Positions 17,275-25,365 of a DNA stretch of 64,000 nt are shown one piece after another (position 1 is the stretch's first letter; each line of letters starts with the position of its first letter). The notes beneath the pieces were generated by a model that was not told the DNA's origin, ran no database searches, and saw nothing but the letters and a program-made list of their open reading frames with translations. Position numbers and translations under genes: made by a program. This stretch comes from Chryseolinea lacunae (GTDB lineage Bacteria > Bacteroidota > Bacteroidia > Cytophagales > Cyclobacteriaceae): contig NZ_JAERRB010000001.1 of NCBI RefSeq assembly GCF_016735595.1, positions 868,001-932,000 of the forward strand, written 5' to 3'.

Positions 17275-17742
17275 CTATTTCAAAACCGGCACAGCCGACA
17301 CTTTCGCCACCATTTGTTTGATATGCTTTTCGGCCGAGAACACATTTTCATATGCGGCGCGAATCACGTGGTCGGCATCCAGCAGGTAGGTGGTGCGTTT
17401 GGTGAAAAAATCCATAAAGGGCGGAGTTGTATCGTATGCGCGCGACACCTTCCCATCCGGGTCCGACAACAAATCGAAAGGCAGCCTGAGCTGCGCCTTG
17501 AACTGGTGATGCGTCGGAATGTCGTCGCGGCTGATGCCCACAATGGTGATGTTCAACCCCTCAAACAACTCGAAAGTGTCGCGAAAGCCACACGCTTCCT
17601 TTGTACAACCCGTGGTGAAATCTTTCGGATAGAAATAGAGAATGCAGGGTTTGCCTTTTGTGTCGTGATAGAGCGAGAAGTTTTTTCCGGAAGTTGATGC
17701 GATCGAGAAATCGGGTGCTTTTTGACCTATTGTCAGTGCCAT
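17275..17742 (-). CDS. bcp: Peroxiredoxin, Bcp/PrxQ type
   Basis: The start at 17742 (MALTIGQKAPDF) gives 155 residues; a longer start adds nine residues unlike the family. It has the AhpC/TSA fold with the peroxidatic cysteine C46 in FTTGCTKEAC and a resolving cysteine five residues on (C51), the hallmark of Bcp/PrxQ proteins that reduce hydroperoxides with thioredoxin in the cytoplasm. YFYPKDFTTGC and GISRDD are typical. The upstream region (higher coordinates) contains the short repeats described at 17838-17960. Confidence 0.9.
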   Translation of the reverse strand: MALTIGQKAPDFSIASTSGKNFSLYHDTKGKPCILYFYPKDFTTGCTKEACGFRDTFELFEGLNITIVGISRDDIPTHHQFKAQLRLPFDLLSDPDGKVSRAYDTTPPFMDFFTKRTTYLLDADHVIRAAYENVFSAEKHIKQMVAKVSAVPVLK

Positions 17743-17837
17743 GTGTGTTGTGTAGGTTTTGATAATCATTTACGCAGAAACCAACAGGTTTGGATTTCAA
17801 TTGACACCTTCGCTACTGAAACCAGTTGCTTTCATTG

Positions 17838-17960
17838 CCCAACCGGGTGAGTGCAGCCCACTCGACTGAGTTCTGAGCTGAACCGGTTATGCTTTTTTTT
17901 ACTGAACCGGGTGGACAAATAACTGAACCGAGTGAGTTCTGAACTGATTACGGGTGGTTG
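17838..17960. repeat. Degenerate short direct repeats upstream of the peroxiredoxin
   Basis: Variants of CTGAACCG(G/A)GTG recur at about 17878, 17902 and 17923, with a related AACCGGGTGAGTG at 17841 and an end copy near 17942. The three clear copies are 24 and 21 bases apart, about two helical turns. The block lies between the bcp start and the 3' end of the LytTR regulator gene. Regularly spaced direct repeats suit LytTR-type binding, but degenerate coding remnants are not excluded. Confidence 0.4.
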
Positions 17961-17989
17961 TTGGATGCCATATTCTCGCACCACAAGAC

Positions 17990-18715
17990 TTACTGCATGT
18001 GATTCCGATCAATAAACTCCTTAAACGATTTTTTATACGTGTCGCCAATCGGCAGAATGGCCTGACCGATTTGCACATCGCCTTTGTGAATGACGTCGAT
18101 GGCATCGAGCGACACGATGAATGAATTGTGGATGCGTATGAATTTTGACGCGGGCAGTTGCTCTTCCAGGGCTTTGAGGCGTTGCAGGCTCACCACCTTT
18201 TGTGTGCGTGTGTGTATGGTGACGTAGTCTTTCAAGCCCTCCACATACAGGATGTCGTCGAGTCTCACCTTCACCAGTTTTGTTCCGTCTTTCACAAACA
18301 CAAAGGGCGCGGCGGCATCGGCGGTTGGCTTTTCCACAACCACGGTGGTGGTTTTGGATTCGAGGCGTTGAATGAGTTTGTCGACGGTGCGCAGGAAACG
18401 TTCGAAGGTGATGGGTTTGAGCAGGTAGTCGGCCACGTCGAGTTCATAGCCTTCCAGGGCGTATTCAGAGTAGGCTGTGGTGAGCACCACCAGTGGTTTT
18501 TTTTGCAACACTTTCAACAACGAGATGCCGGTGAGTTCGGGCATTTGCACGTCGAGAAAAAGAATGTCAACAGCGTTGTTGCGTAGCACTTCCAGGGCTG
18601 CGAGGGGACTGGCACAGGCTTCCACCAGGTGAAGCGACGGCACTTTGCGCACATACTCGATCATGAGGTTGCGCGCCAGGGGTTCGTCTTCTGCAATCAC
18701 GCAGTTGTATTTCAC
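17990..18715 (-). CDS. LytTR-family response regulator (second copy)
   Basis: A 241-residue regulator with a receiver domain (D10 pocket, phosphoacceptor D55 in LFLDVQMPE, LLKPITFERF) and a C-terminal LytTR domain (YVEGLKDYVTI, LQRLKALEEQL, RIHNSFIVSLDAI). It is clearly paralogous to the regulator at 8961-9671, sharing segment order and many residues. The start codon overlaps the end of the kinase gene by 4 bp, so the pair is translationally coupled. Cytoplasmic DNA-binding protein; target genes are not established. Confidence 0.93.
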   Translation of the reverse strand: MKYNCVIAEDEPLARNLMIEYVRKVPSLHLVEACASPLAALEVLRNNAVDILFLDVQMPELTGISLLKVLQKKPLVVLTTAYSEYALEGYELDVADYLLKPITFERFLRTVDKLIQRLESKTTTVVVEKPTADAAAPFVFVKDGTKLVKVRLDDILYVEGLKDYVTIHTRTQKVVSLQRLKALEEQLPASKFIRIHNSFIVSLDAIDVIHKGDVQIGQAILPIGDTYKKSFKEFIDRNHMQ

Positions 18716-19752
18716 GCGAGGGTGAGGTTTAGTTGCACCATGTATTTGTCAGTGTTCTCGGTCACGTCCAGTGTATATTGTCCGGGATAGCTCAACTCCA
18801 GTCGGCGTTGCACATTTTGCAGGCCGATGCCCGACTTCTCGCCGTTGCTTGCGGCCATGGTGGGTTTGCTGTTTTCTACGGTGTAGGTGCAGCGCGAGCC
18901 TTCCATGCGGATCACGAGGTTCACCCATGCGTTGGGGTCGCTGTTGTTCACGCCGTGTTTGAATGCATTCTCCAGAAATGTAATAAAAATCAGGGGAGCA
19001 ATCCAGATGTTCTCCATGTTGCCTTCGAGTGTGAATTTGATGGGGATCTGGTTGTTGAGGCGCAGGCGTTCCAGGCTGATGTAGCTCTGCATGTAGTCGA
19101 TTTCTTTGCTCAACAAAACCTTGGGATGGTTGGACTCATAGATCATGTAGCGCATCATCTGCGAGAGCTTGGCGATTACCTCGGTGGTGTTTTCTGATTT
19201 GGTGTAGGCCAGGTAATAGAGGTTGTTCAGCGTGTTGAACAAAAAATGTGGGTTGATTTGTGCTTTCAGAAAATTGAGTTCGGCGGTGAGCTTTTCGTTT
19301 TCTACCGCTTTCTTCTTCGACTCCAGTTCAAACCAGTCTACGGCAAAGCGAAGCAGGCCCACAAAGATGACGATGAACAAGGTGACGGCCGTGATCTGCA
19401 CCACAAAGAAGCTGGAGTAGAAATAGTCTATATGACCGGCAAACTTATCGGCCATGTAGCGTTGCAAATACACACGTGCGGTGATGAGGGCTGCGAAGGG
19501 AATGGAAAATTCGAACACATAGCGCCACACGTTTTTGCTTTTGAGAAAGCGGGGCCAGGTGAAGAAATAATTAAAATAGGCGATGAGCATGGTGAACACC
19601 AACTGCACAATCATGGAGCCGATGAGGTTTCCCCAATCCCAGCCACGGTCGCGCTGAAAAACGTTGATCTGGTAGACGTTGAACGACAGGTAGACGCACC
19701 AGAACGACAGGTGCAGAAACACCACGCGATTACGATTCACAAATGAAGACAT
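18712..19752 (-). CDS. LytS/YehU-type sensor histidine kinase (second copy)
   Basis: A 346-residue kinase with four hydrophobic helices (about 9-28, 44-66, 77-95, 112-136), a coiled-coil linker (about 141-165), the His_kinase motif with H169 in INPHFLFNTLNNLYY, and a GHKL ATPase domain (LIFITFLENAFKHG, GIGLQNVQRRLEL). Its sensor part has no obvious ligand domain and lacks the His/Met-rich loop of the other copy, so it probably senses something different. It overlaps its partner regulator by 4 bp. A TACCTTTG box (19775-19782, minus strand) lies just upstream. Confidence 0.92.
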   Translation of the reverse strand: MSSFVNRNRVVFLHLSFWCVYLSFNVYQINVFQRDRGWDWGNLIGSMIVQLVFTMLIAYFNYFFTWPRFLKSKNVWRYVFEFSIPFAALITARVYLQRYMADKFAGHIDYFYSSFFVVQITAVTLFIVIFVGLLRFAVDWFELESKKKAVENEKLTAELNFLKAQINPHFLFNTLNNLYYLAYTKSENTTEVIAKLSQMMRYMIYESNHPKVLLSKEIDYMQSYISLERLRLNNQIPIKFTLEGNMENIWIAPLIFITFLENAFKHGVNNSDPNAWVNLVIRMEGSRCTYTVENSKPTMAASNGEKSGIGLQNVQRRLELSYPGQYTLDVTENTDKYMVQLNLTLA

Positions 19753-20038
19753 CGGCGCATTTTTTTATTGCCACCAAAGGTAGCCCTTCCAAAAGAATCC
19801 AACCGTCGTTCTCACGGATTTTCTACCGTTTGCACAATTTGATCGATCCATGCCTGTGAAATGCCCTACCTTGCGGGCCGGTCGAAAAACCGCCGTATCG
19901 GTCGAGGAAATGGAGTCGATGGTATAATATCATCCCGGCCATACCAACAAAAGAATTTGTTTTGCAGTTAAACCGATTGGGCACGTCCACAAGCGTGGCT
20001 GAAAAGTGTTGTTGATTTCCAATATGTATACCTTAATC

Positions 20039-22984
20039 ATGAAAAAGTCAGTACTCCTATTTTTTGCGTTCGTCAGTATTTTTGGCAGCGTGGCAGCCCA
20101 GGCACCCGGTGGTGCTCCGGCAACGCAGCCGGTCATTCAAAAAGGAAATGCCAAGCTCAGCGGCACCGTCATTGATGCCGACGATAACACACCCGTAGAA
20201 TTTGCAAACGTAGCCCTGCTCGATCCCGCCACCGGCAAACCGGTTGACGGCGGCGTGTGCGACGACAAAGGAACCTTCTCGCTCACCAAAGTGGCCGAAG
20301 GCACCTACACCGTATCCATCTCTTTTATCGGCTACGAACCACAAACCATCACCGGCATTAAAGTCGACAAGAAAGCAGACCTCAACCTGGGCGTTATCAA
20401 ACTCAGCACCGGCGCCAAAGTGCTGAACGAAGTTGTGGTGGAAGGTCAGAAGCAACTGGTGGAAGAACGCGTTGACCGCACCATCTATAATGCAGAGAAC
20501 GACCAGACCACAAAAGGCGGCGACGCCACCGACGTGTTGAAACGCGTGCCCATGCTTTCGGTAGACATGGACGGCAACGTGACGCTGCGCGGCAGCCAGA
20601 ACATTAAAGTGCTCATCAACAACAAGCCCTCCACCATCATGGCCAGCAGCATCGCCGACGCGTTGAAGCAAATTCCGGCCGACCAGATCAAGACGGTGGA
20701 AGTGATCACATCACCTTCCGCAAAGTATGACGCCGAAGGCTCGGGAGGTATCATCAACATCGTGACCAAGAAAAACACGTTGCAAGGTGCCACACTGAGT
20801 GTTGACACGGGGGTTGGTCTTCGCGGTTCGAACCTCGGTTTGAATGGCAGCTACCGCAAAGGCAAGATGGGCTTCTCGCTTGGCGGCTGGGGTCGCACAA
20901 ACTATAACGTGACCGGAAGCTTCGACAACACCCAAAACATTTTCGACGCCAACCGCACCCCGATATCCACCACACAGCAACGCGCCGACACCCGCTCTAA
21001 CGGCTTGTTCGGAAACTACACGCTGGGATGGGACTACGACATCGACAAGAAAAATTCACTGGCAGCTTCCGTGCGCTTTGGTGCACGCAACAACAAAAGC
21101 TATCAGGACAATCTCTATACACAAACCACCAACTTCACACCCGACCCCGACAGCTCGTTCACGGTGTTGCGCGATGCCTTCACAAAAGATCTTTCCAACA
21201 CGGTGGATGTGAACCTGACCTACACCCGCACGTTCGACAAACCACAGCGCGAATTCAGCATCCTGGCGTTGTACAGCAAGAACAACCGCACCAACAACTT
21301 CGACAACCGCACCAAGCAGGTGAACGACCTCGATAACTTCAGTGGCGTGTTGAACCTGAACAACAGCTACAACCAGGAATCAACCATACAAGCAGACTAT
21401 CAAACGCCACTTGGCAGCAATCAACTGTTGGAGATGGGCGCGAAAGATATTATGCGTAAAGTGTATAGCAACTTCTCCTTATTTGAAGATCCCGATGGCG
21501 ACGGTCAGTATGTTCTGAATACTGAAAAAGATTTCAGCAATAACCTGAACTACAATCAGAACATTGCATCTGGCTATCTTTCATACACACTATCAACAAA
21601 AAGTGGCTATGCCATCAAAGCAGGCTCGCGCTACGAATACACCACCATTGACGCTTACACAAAAACAGAAGACAACATCAACATTCCTTCATACGGTGTT
21701 ATTGTTCCGAGCGTGAACGTTTCGCGCAAGTTGAAGAATGGCGGCATGGTGAAAGCGGCCTACAACCGCCGCATCCAACGTCCCTCTATTCAGTTTTTGA
21801 ATCCAAACATTCAGGCATCAAACCCGTTGAGCATCACGCAAGGAAATCCTTCGCTGAATCCGGAATACACAAACAACTATGAGTTGTCGTATAGCACCTT
21901 CATTCAGGGAACCTCGCTCAATTTCACGTCGTTCATGCGCAACACCACGGGATCAATTCAGAGCGTGCGTAATCCCACAGGTGACCCTGTCTATCCGGGG
22001 CAAATCCGAACAACCTATGAGAACATCGGAACTGAAGACGCCTATGGTCTCAGCGTTTTTGCCAACGTGAACATCGGCAAGCTGTCGCTCAACGGTGGCT
22101 CGGATGTTTACTACGCGAAGCTCGACAACCATGTAGATGCACAAAACCAAGGCTGGGTGGCCAGTGGCCGTCTGTTTGGTAGCTACAACCTCAACAAGGG
22201 CTGGGGCTTCCAGTTCTTCAGCTTCTATCGCGGACGCCAGGTGCAGCTGCAAGGTTCGCAAGGCGGCTTCGGAATCTACAGTCTTGGCATCAAGAAAGAC
22301 ATCAACGACAAAAAAGGAAGTATCGGCTTTGGTGCCGAAAATTTCTTCACACCCAACTTCCGCATTCACGGCAACATCACCACACCAACCATAGAGCAGA
22401 AGAGTCTGAACATCAATCACACCATGAGTTTCCGCGTGAACTTCAGCTATCGCATCGGCAAGATGTCGGTTGATGCACGTCCCAAACGCAGACGCTCCAT
22501 CAACAACGACGACTTGAAAGACGGCGGAGACGGTGGTGGCGACGCTGGTGGCCAGCAAGGCGGTGGCGGTGGCCAACGCTCTGGTGGTGGCGCACCCGCT
22601 ACGGGTCAGCGTGCCGCTGGCATAGCAGCAACAACAGCGCCTGCACTTCCTCCGGCCGATGCAGCCGCGGTGGTGAATGCTGCCGGCAGCTGGAGCTACA
22701 CCGTTGATTCGCCTCAGGGTGGCGACGGCACCATCACCATCGTGAAAGAAGGTGAAGGCTACACCGGCACCATCACCAGCCGTCGTGGCACCAACACGCT
22801 CTCGGATGTGAAGGTGAATGGAAACGAGATCACGTTCCACTACGATGTTAACTCACCCAACGGCACCATGACCATCCAGACCAAAGCCATCATCGATGGC
22901 GACAAGATGACGGGCAACATTGCCGTGGGTCAGTTCGGAACCTTCCCGCTGCAAGCCACACGCGCTGCACAAGAAAAGAAATAA
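20039..22984 (+). CDS. TonB-type outer-membrane beta-barrel protein with extra C-terminal beta-domain
   Basis: The start at 20039 (MKKSVLLFFAFVSIFGSVAA) gives 981 residues and a clean signal peptide; an earlier in-frame ATG at 20024 is less likely. After it come a CarboxypepD_reg-like domain (about 36-115), a TonB-receptor plug (about 125-240; RVPMLSVDMDGNVTLRG, GGIINIVTKKNT) and a long beta-barrel of the 'outer membrane beta-barrel family' ending near SFRVNFSYRIGKM. Unusually the protein continues through a Gly/Gln/Ala-rich linker (about 827-881) into a ~95-residue all-beta domain (about 883-975) with GSWSYTVD, GYTGTITS and GDKMTGNIAVGQFGTFP. No SusD partner lies beside it. Substrate unknown. 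Confidence 0.9.
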   Translation: MKKSVLLFFAFVSIFGSVAAQAPGGAPATQPVIQKGNAKLSGTVIDADDNTPVEFANVALLDPATGKPVDGGVCDDKGTFSLTKVAEGTYTVSISFIGYEPQTITGIKVDKKADLNLGVIKLSTGAKVLNEVVVEGQKQLVEERVDRTIYNAENDQTTKGGDATDVLKRVPMLSVDMDGNVTLRGSQNIKVLINNKPSTIMASSIADALKQIPADQIKTVEVITSPSAKYDAEGSGGIINIVTKKNTLQGATLSVDTGVGLRGSNLGLNGSYRKGKMGFSLGGWGRTNYNVTGSFDNTQNIFDANRTPISTTQQRADTRSNGLFGNYTLGWDYDIDKKNSLAASVRFGARNNKSYQDNLYTQTTNFTPDPDSSFTVLRDAFTKDLSNTVDVNLTYTRTFDKPQREFSILALYSKNNRTNNFDNRTKQVNDLDNFSGVLNLNNSYNQESTIQADYQTPLGSNQLLEMGAKDIMRKVYSNFSLFEDPDGDGQYVLNTEKDFSNNLNYNQNIASGYLSYTLSTKSGYAIKAGSRYEYTTIDAYTKTEDNINIPSYGVIVPSVNVSRKLKNGGMVKAAYNRRIQRPSIQFLNPNIQASNPLSITQGNPSLNPEYTNNYELSYSTFIQGTSLNFTSFMRNTTGSIQSVRNPTGDPVYPGQIRTTYENIGTEDAYGLSVFANVNIGKLSLNGGSDVYYAKLDNHVDAQNQGWVASGRLFGSYNLNKGWGFQFFSFYRGRQVQLQGSQGGFGIYSLGIKKDINDKKGSIGFGAENFFTPNFRIHGNITTPTIEQKSLNINHTMSFRVNFSYRIGKMSVDARPKRRRSINNDDLKDGGDGGGDAGGQQGGGGGQRSGGGAPATGQRAAGIAATTAPALPPADAAAVVNAAGSWSYTVDSPQGGDGTITIVKEGEGYTGTITSRRGTNTLSDVKVNGNEITFHYDVNSPNGTMTIQTKAIIDGDKMTGNIAVGQFGTFPLQATRAAQEKK

Positions 22985-23001
22985 GTAAAAGCAGATACAA
23001 A

Positions 23002-23046
23002 CAAAAACGTCCTGATCTCTTCGCGAGGTCAGGACGTTTTTGTTTT
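23002..23046. terminator. Bidirectional terminator between the beta-barrel gene and cutC
   Basis: A perfect 14-bp stem (23002-23015 with 23029-23042) has an A-run on the left and a T-run on the right, and sits between convergent genes. Confidence 0.88.
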
Positions 23047-23065
23047 TAAAGAAAGATTTCGTTTT

Positions 23066-23821
23066 TCAGGCAGAAGCCTGTGCCGCCTTTTCTGCCAGCG
23101 CGCGAATGGCGCGCACCCGATCGGGATCGACAGTTCGCAATTTAAATTCTGCGCCTTCTTCAGAACCCATGCCCGCAATGTTTGGATTGCGATAGGTCAT
23201 GAGGCTGTCGGTGGTGCTGGCAGCGGAGAAGTGAATTTCTTTTGCACCGGTCTTCGACACGATTTCTTCCACGGTGTTTTCATTCACACCCGAGCCCGGC
23301 ATGATGGCAATGCGGCCGTTGGCGCGTTTGATCAACTCGGCCAGAAGGTCGAGGCCTTGCACCGCCTGCATGTGTCGACCCGATGTGAGGATGCGGTCGA
23401 AGCCCACTTCGATGCAATCTTCCAACGTTTGAAAAGGATCTTCGGTCATGTCGAATGCGCGGTGACACGTCACTTTCAGCGGGCGGGCCTGGTCGATCAG
23501 TTCCTTGCAACGTTTTTTATCCAGCGTTCCGTCGGGATTCAAAATGCCCAGCACAATGCCATCCACACTCAGCTTCTGGCATTGCGAGATGTCGCGCTTC
23601 ATGGCGTGAAACTCATAGCTCGAATAGCAGAAGTCACCTCCGCGCGGACGGATCATAACAAACACATCGATGCCCAGATTTTTGCGCACCACGTCGATGG
23701 TGCCGGGGCTTGGGGTTGTGCCGCCGTCGCCGGGGTTGTCGCAAAGTTCAATACGGTCTGCTCCGCCTTCTTGCGCTTTCAGGGCGGCGGCGATGGTGTA
23801 TACCACAATTTCTACGGTCAT
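23066..23821 (-). CDS. cutC: CutC-family protein (copper homeostasis)
   Basis: A 251-residue TIM-barrel protein matching CutC across its length: GADRIELCDNPGDGGTTPSPG near the N-terminus, VFVMIRPRGGDFCYS, GIVLGILNPDGTLD, VTCHRAFD and the C-terminal IMPGSGVNENT. CutC is linked to copper tolerance, but its reaction is unsettled. Its stop-side neighbour shares a terminator. Its start codon abuts the asparaginase-like gene with a 1-base overlap (23821), so the two are translationally coupled in the order NlpC/P60 - asparaginase - cutC. Confidence 0.95.
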   Translation of the reverse strand: MTVEIVVYTIAAALKAQEGGADRIELCDNPGDGGTTPSPGTIDVVRKNLGIDVFVMIRPRGGDFCYSSYEFHAMKRDISQCQKLSVDGIVLGILNPDGTLDKKRCKELIDQARPLKVTCHRAFDMTEDPFQTLEDCIEVGFDRILTSGRHMQAVQGLDLLAELIKRANGRIAIMPGSGVNENTVEEIVSKTGAKEIHFSAASTTDSLMTYRNPNIAGMGSEEGAEFKLRTVDPDRVRAIRALAEKAAQASA

Positions 23822-24798
23822 CAGAAGTTGCTTTTAGAATCAAAGAGTTTATTTCCGGAGGCATCGTGCACGGCATAGGTGAATCCCTTCTGCAAACAGT
23901 AGGCACCATACTCTCCGTTTTTGTTGAGGGCCAGAAAACCCACCTGCACTTCTTTTGCCCGTGCAGGATTTTTTTGAAGGATGCGCTCCACCGCCAAACG
24001 GCATGCATCCTGTGGCGAGTTGCCTTGTCGCATCAGTTCCACCACCAGGTGGCAGCCCACAATGCGGATCACTTCTTCGCCCACACCGGTTGATGTGGCG
24101 GCGCCGATTTCGTTGTCAACATATAATCCCGCGCCAATGATGGGCGAGTCGCCCACACGGCCACGCATCTTGTAGGCCATGCCGCTGGTGGTGCAGGCGC
24201 CCGACAGGTTGCCGCTGGCATCGAGGGCCACAATGCCGATGGTGTCGTGGTTCTCGATGTTGGCGATGGGTTTGTATTCCGATTTTTTCGTCCAATCCTT
24301 CCACGCCTTTTCAGATTCTTTGGTGAGGAGTTTTTCTTTTTTGAAACCGTTGGCCAGTGCGAACTGCAACGCGCCGTCGCCCACCAGCATCACGTGTGGT
24401 GTTTTTTCCATCACCTTGCGGGCTACAGAAATGGGATGGACAATGTGTTCGAGGTAGGCCACCGAACCACAGTTGCCGTGTTCGTCCATGATGCAGGCAT
24501 CGAGGGTCACGTGACCATCGCGGTCGGGCAAGCCGCCCAGGCCTACAGACGTTTCTTTGGGGTCTGCTTCGGGCACGCGGGCTCCGGCTTCCACGGCGTC
24601 GAGGGCACGGCCGTTTGCCGAAAGCACTTTCCAGGCTTCCACATTGGCGGCCATCCCGAAGTTCCAGGTGGAGATGACGATGGGTTTGTTAAGGATTGAC
24701 GGAGCGGCCAGGCCTGACGCAGCAGGCAGCATACCCACACCGGCACCCAAAGCAGAGAGCTTCAGGAAGTCGCGGCGGGTCTTGTTGTTGGTGGACAT
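23821..24798 (-). CDS. Tat-exported N4-(beta-N-acetylglucosaminyl)-L-asparaginase (aspartylglucosaminidase family)
   Basis: A 325-residue Ntn-hydrolase. The N-terminus has a twin-arginine signal (T-R-R-D-F-L-K, residues 7-13), so export is folded and probably periplasmic. Autocleavage at D185-T186 in ENHDTIGIVALD would expose the nucleophile T186, splitting the chain into alpha and beta parts. GRVGDSPIIGAGLYVDNEIGAA is the beta-subunit substrate signature. Such enzymes release asparagine-linked GlcNAc, i.e. glycoprotein degradation. It sits between an NlpC/P60 lipoprotein and cutC on one strand, with short gaps. Confidence 0.93.
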   Translation of the reverse strand: MSTNNKTRRDFLKLSALGAGVGMLPAASGLAAPSILNKPIVISTWNFGMAANVEAWKVLSANGRALDAVEAGARVPEADPKETSVGLGGLPDRDGHVTLDACIMDEHGNCGSVAYLEHIVHPISVARKVMEKTPHVMLVGDGALQFALANGFKKEKLLTKESEKAWKDWTKKSEYKPIANIENHDTIGIVALDASGNLSGACTTSGMAYKMRGRVGDSPIIGAGLYVDNEIGAATSTGVGEEVIRIVGCHLVVELMRQGNSPQDACRLAVERILQKNPARAKEVQVGFLALNKNGEYGAYCLQKGFTYAVHDASGNKLFDSKSNF

Positions 24799-24811
24799 AA
24801 AAGTTTAGGTT

Positions 24812-25321
24812 TTATTCGTGCAGTACGCGGCGCGCGCCGCGAAAGCGTTTCTGATAATATTCGGCATACAGGTTTGTTTCCACCACGCCCAGGGTGCTGG
24901 ACGAGTGAATGAACTTGATGTCTTCCTTGCCGCGCACGTCGGTGACCAGGCCCACGTGTGTGACTACTTTTCGTTTCTTGCCCGTGGCAAAAAACACGAG
25001 GTCGCCGGGAAGGAGGTCGTTCATTTTCACTTCCTCGCCAATCTTGCTTTGCGCCTCCGAACTGCGAGGCAGCGAAACGTTTACGGCCTGAAAGGAGTTG
25101 ATGAGCAAACCGGAACAATCCATGCCGGACCGGGTGGTGCCGCCATACCTGTAGGGTGTGCCAATGAAGGTGCGTGCTGTGGAGATTACTTTGTCAACTT
25201 TCGTCTCCCGTTCGGATGCATTTCGGGCACGGTGTGCGGCGCAGGAACCCAGAAAAACTGTTGCAGCCAGGACCCCGTGAACAAAAAGCTTTTGACTAAT
25301 TTTGAGGTGAAAAAATGGCAT
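24812..25321 (-). CDS. NlpC/P60 (C40 family) peptidase lipoprotein
   Basis: A 169-residue lipoprotein. The signal peptide ends in VFLGSC with C27 as lipidated residue. The NlpC/P60 domain follows (about 45-165) with catalytic C69 in MDCSGL, H122 in THVGLV and third residue H139 in FIHSS. Such enzymes cut D-Glu/meso-DAP bonds in peptidoglycan stem peptides, from the periplasmic face of a membrane. It is the first gene of a three-gene minus-strand run with the asparaginase and cutC, and is divergent from the glcD-like gene. Confidence 0.93.
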   Translation of the reverse strand: MPFFHLKISQKLFVHGVLAATVFLGSCAAHRARNASERETKVDKVISTARTFIGTPYRYGGTTRSGMDCSGLLINSFQAVNVSLPRSSEAQSKIGEEVKMNDLLPGDLVFFATGKKRKVVTHVGLVTDVRGKEDIKFIHSSSTLGVVETNLYAEYYQKRFRGARRVLHE

Positions 25322-25365
25322 CGCTCAAAGTTTAAAAAATAAGAATACGTAAATATAAATCATTC

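Noticed and set aside
20006-20038. Upstream ATG starts for the beta-barrel receptor
   Set aside because: They add residues before the basic N-region of an otherwise standard signal peptide beginning at 20039.
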